Below are positions 61,373 to 64,000 of a stretch of DNA of 64,000 nucleotides, one piece after another. How positions within the stretch are numbered: position 1 is the first letter of the stretch; the number at the start of each line of letters is the position of its first letter. The position numbers were made by a program, and so were the translations under genes. Origin of the DNA: Lepidurus packardi. Lineage: Eukaryota; Arthropoda; Branchiopoda; Notostraca; Triopsidae. The stretch covers positions 8,308,001 to 8,372,000 of the forward strand of contig JAKZAN010000005.1 in NCBI GenBank assembly GCA_023053545.1. The letters run 5' to 3'. The notes beneath the pieces were generated by a model. The model worked only from the letters and a program-made list of their open reading frames with translations, searched no databases and had not been told where the DNA came from.

Positions 61373-61886
61373 ATTAATAGCGTTACAGGGCTCGTAAAGA
61401 GAATTGAGTTTGTAGTGTCGACCGTCCCAAGAAGTGAGTTTTCTGCCTTGTGACTTCACGGTTCGCTCGCTTGAGTGCGACGCCCTACTGTTTACTTTTG
61501 CAGTGGCGGCATTTTGAAGAGCGGCAAATGGGTTAAAAGCCCATATGAGTTTAGCTATGGGATGTCAGCCCAATTTTTTTCCTTAAAACTGCTGTAAGCT
61601 TTTTATTGCAACAATTTGGACCATAGGGTGCAATACAGCCTCGACACCTCGCAACATACAGCAACTGTAAATATGGCTTCATCGGACTACGTTCGAACTT
61701 TGTATGCAAAGAAAAACGCAACTATTATTTTTAAAAAAAACACTTGTATTTATTTAAGATTTCAATATGGAATTTTGCTTGGGGGACATGTGAGTTTCAA
61801 GGGGGGGTGGGCATGGGAGTTTCGGGGGGGGGGGGGGGGGTCATATGCATTTTTTTGAAAATTTGCTTGTTGGCTATGCTCACAAG
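61373..61886. other. 5' flank of the hAT-derived gene, then unassigned repeat-like DNA
   Basis: The - strand frame of the first hAT exon stays open to about 61564, and an acceptor-like CATCCCATAG ends at 61555, so a further upstream exon is possible. Beyond it 61740-61840 is AT-rich DNA leading into a G run (about 61827-61840). The words AATATGSAAT and AAATTTCGGGG or GTTTCGGGG recur here and inside the adjacent MITE. Confidence 0.45.
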
Positions 61887-62058
61887 CAGGGCCGTACCCA
61901 GGATTGGGGGGTTGGAAAGCTTTGGAGGGGGTTTTCAATATGCAATCTTATTGGGCGTTTATTATTCGCATATCCTTACCATTATAAAATACAAATTTCG
62001 GGGGGGGGGGGGGGCGGCTTAAAAGACCCTCCCCCCTGGCTACGGCCCTGCTCACAAG
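61879..62058. mobile_element. hAT-type MITE with 8-bp target-site duplication
   Basis: The element spans 61887-62050 (164 bp). Its left end CAGGGCCGTACCCAGG and its right end, read inverted, CAGGGCCGTAGCCAGG match at 15 of 16 bases. It is flanked by a perfect duplication CTCACAAG (61879-61886 and 62051-62058). Eight-base duplications are the rule for hAT transposons. The inside is non-coding and G-rich next to both ends, including a long G run (about 62000-62014). Being non-autonomous, it would need a transposase supplied from elsewhere. Confidence 0.88.
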
Positions 62059-62083
62059 TATAAACTTAACATCTCAGGCGCAG

Positions 62084-62215
62084 TTTAAACCCTTCCCCCC
62101 CTGTATTCGGCGGTATCCCCCCCCCCCCCCCCCCCCCGGCCAAGTGGCCAAGAGGAGTAACTCCTCATGACCCCCCCCCCCCCCCCATCAGCACCACTGT
62201 CGGGAAGGATGAATT
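62084..62215. repeat. long C homopolymers with an AGGAGTAACTCCT palindrome
   Basis: C runs of roughly 23 bases (about 62116-62138) and 17 bases (about 62170-62187) flank GGCCAAGTGGCCAAGAGGAG and the palindrome AGGAGTAACTCCT. Exact run lengths are uncertain in any assembly. Confidence 0.8.
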
Positions 62216-62455
62216 GGGAGTCGAACTCAAAAGCTGCTATGTTTAACATTGGGACCCTTCCTTTGTGTCAATCTTGCCTTGGAGTCAAGCTCAATCGTAC
62301 ATCGAGTTGAAGAAATCTCTGTTCATTGGCTAACTTCACAGATTCAAACAAAGCCGCATTGATAAATACGTCATAGAAGTCATTATACCTAATTTAAATA
62401 CGTAATCTTAAATAAATTTCTTTTTTTTTAATTTTAACTTTCAGAAAAAAAAACT
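62216..62455. other. short non-coding stretch
   Basis: AT-rich sequence with nothing recognised on either strand. Confidence 0.5.
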
Positions 62456-62651
62456 GCTGTTTCCCTCCAAAGTGAACTTCATGTTTCTTAGTATTACGAT
62501 TGGTTAGGTTAGGTTACGCTAGGTTAGGTTATGGTAGGTTAGGTTAGGCTAATTTGGTTAGGTTATGGTAGGTTAGGTTAGGCTAATTTGGTTAAGTTAG
62601 ACTAGGTTAGGTTCGGTTTAGGCATTTTCTTTGCACTTTGGAGGGAACAGC
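62456..62651. repeat. TTAGG-like interstitial telomere tract between inverted repeats
   Basis: From 62503 to about 62621 the sequence is made of TTAGG and close variants (TACGC, TATGG, TAAGT), including a 34-bp higher-order unit present twice (GGTTATGGTAGGTTAGG, then TTAGGCTAATTT). TTAGG is the ancestral arthropod telomere repeat. The tract is framed by an inverted repeat: GCTGTTTCCCTCCAAAGTG (62456-62474) and, inverted, GCTGTTCCCTCCAAAGTG (62634-62651), differing by one T. Confidence 0.8.
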
Positions 62652-62751
62652 AGCGCCACAGCCGACGCGAAGCTACCGCTTCTACTCCAAAGTGCAAACC
62701 TGTAGCTATCTGAGGAGCATTTATCTTTGCACTTTGAAGGGAACTGCAGCG
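62629..62751. repeat. repeated end sequences next to the TTAGG tract
   Basis: CTTTGCACTTTGGAGGGAAC (from 62629) recurs as CTTTGCACTTTGAAGGGAAC (from 62725) with similar GCAGCG sequence after it, and an inverted piece CTCCAAAGTGCAAA lies at about 62684-62697. Together with the copy at 62456 this makes four related copies in 300 bp. Confidence 0.75.
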
Positions 62752-62824
62752 TCAGAATTCGATGCGGAGGTATTAATAGCTTTATGGTGCAATACATTCG
62801 ACAAAGAGCTTTTTCAACCATTAC

Positions 62825-62865
62825 GTGCTACCACCTATTAAGAAGCTCAACGACGAGTTAGTCGG
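62825..62865 (+). repeat. dispersed repeat, copy 2
   Basis: GTGCTACCACCTATTAAGAA then GCTCAACGACGAGTTAGTCGG, the partner of 57976-58017. Both copies follow sequences related to TTTCCCTCC or stand near them. Confidence 0.6.
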
Positions 62866-64000
62866 GGAAATGTACGCGTATCAGGATCAGGATTTCTTTC
62901 CCTTTTTCTCTACCAATAATAAGATCAATAGAAAGTATGTTTCAGAATAATAATAACCTTTATAAAAAAAATAAAAAATCAGAAATATTAAATGGTCAGA
63001 AATAGTCGATAATGTGCCCGTTAGATGGCACAGTTTTGACTAAAAACAGATCAACAACAACATCAGGATCAGGAGCTATGCTCTCTATGGAGCTATCAAG
63101 GGAGTGGAATGGAGATCAAGAGCTATGCTCTTGAGGGAGTCCTAACCTGAACCTAACTGAGATTTGAAAACGTTGCTTTCGTTTTTGGAGCAGTTGAGAC
63201 ACAACTGCATAGCCTCCTATCGATAGCTAGTCAGAAGATTGTAACACATATGACCCAGAAACGCGTCATGTAGTGGTAGCTGCAAACACATAGTCAGCAT
63301 TTCGCAGCAAACCCCAGATGTGGTGCTAGTATCGCAAAAACCACGTTGTCATGCAAACATAACCGGTCGGATATTTTCTAAACACAAGGTTACTACGTCC
63401 TAGCCCTCACGTGTACGACAGCAACGTAAATACTTATATAACAGCAACACGTGTTTCCAGTCAGGAACCTGTTTCTGCTTGATCTTTTTATTTTAAGAGT
63501 TTCACGAATATTACATTGTAACATTGGTTGAATAGTGCATTCTAATTATCTTATTGCATAATCTGCAGATGTTTGCAATAAACATTTTCGTTCCTCAGGT
63601 CTCGTAAATTTGAAATTCCGCTATTTCCTAAAACGCTAAATGAGCGTACGAGGTCGGTCGGTCCATCATAACGCCTATAGCCAACCACTGAGAGACCAAG
63701 GTCAATTCGAACCTCTTTTTTTCAAGGCTGGAGAGTAACTGATGCGCTCAACGCAGGACGATATTTCGGACCTCAGTCACCCAGCAACTGCTTTGCTATA
63801 GAGTGGGGCCTTGTTTTCCGTGAACTCGACTTTGATTCCGCACACATTCTTAAGATGGAAAACAAAAACTATGGTAAGGAATTAATAATTGCGATAAGTA
63901 TTAGTATTAAAAACAAGTTCAATTAGCATTATTGAGCGTTTCCGATAAAAGCGGATTGAATGACCTTGCAAAACATTTGAATTCGTTGGGTTTTAATCTC
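62866..64000. other. right end of the window, no gene recognised
   Basis: AT-rich DNA with small local duplications (GAGCTATGCTCT words at about 63070-63135) and a 13-base word TTGGCTATAGGCG (- strand, about 63677-63689) shared with 58508. A tRNA-like B box on the - strand near 63705 has its possible A box on the wrong side. An ATG at about 63854 begins a short open frame at the edge, which cannot be judged. Confidence 0.45.

Noticed and set aside
62638-62841. Short open frames over the repeats after the TTAGG tract
   Set aside because: They run across diverged repeat copies on both strands and show no conserved protein.
63640-63720. tRNA-like B box (GGTTCGAATTG, - strand) near 63705 with a T run
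   Set aside because: The candidate A box lies on the wrong side, so no tRNA can be folded in either direction.

Overview
The window looks like nuclear DNA of an arthropod, most likely a branchiopod crustacean close to Daphnia. The reasons are an engrailed/invected homeobox pair, housekeeping genes with many introns of about 50-90 bp and GT-AG borders, animal-type ribosomal and helicase proteins, and a degenerate tract of the arthropod telomere unit TTAGG. The genus is inference; the arthropod call is firm.

Region 1 (1-26.4 kb) is an engrailed-family locus. The last exon of one paralogue (called en, + strand, 5686-6011) faces the last exon of a second one (called inv, - strand, 15703-16064) tail to tail across 9.7 kb. 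The first exon of inv (25347-26379) is also present, so inv is complete (464 or 462 aa). It has EH1 (Groucho), PVDLS (CtBP type), EH2 (PBC/Exd), EH3, the homeodomain and EH5. The first exon of en must lie left of the window. The inv exon 1 ends in two donors 6 nt apart. Using the outer one adds Arg-Ser, the dipeptide known as a hallmark of insect invected.

Region 2 (26.4-52.5 kb) is gene-poor. I recognise no protein gene. It holds a GC-rich block with a possible divergent spliced transcript just upstream of inv, a 246-bp tandem duplication, low-complexity tracts and one weak candidate exon near 41.5 kb. Across the first 44 kb there are eight exact copies of the Gli/Ci site GACCACCCA, several sharing up to 18 bp, and an unexplained word AAAAGGGAC occurs eight times in the first 18.3 kb. 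This fits a large regulatory landscape around en and inv.

Region 3 (52.5-57.9 kb) is a compact housekeeping cluster. RpL23 (-) and the DECD-box helicase UAP56/Hel25E (+) diverge from a short shared promoter, and UAP56 converges on a short Fcf2-domain (DNTTIP2-like) gene (-). Beside RpL23 lies a 3'-truncated U2 snRNA retropseudogene with a 15-bp target-site duplication.

Region 4 (57.9-64 kb) is repeat-rich: a tRNA-derived sequence with a nearby foldback, a spliced hAT-transposase-derived gene (-), long C and G homopolymers, a hAT-type MITE with a perfect 8-bp target-site duplication, a TTAGG-like array framed by inverted repeats, and dispersed repeat copies.
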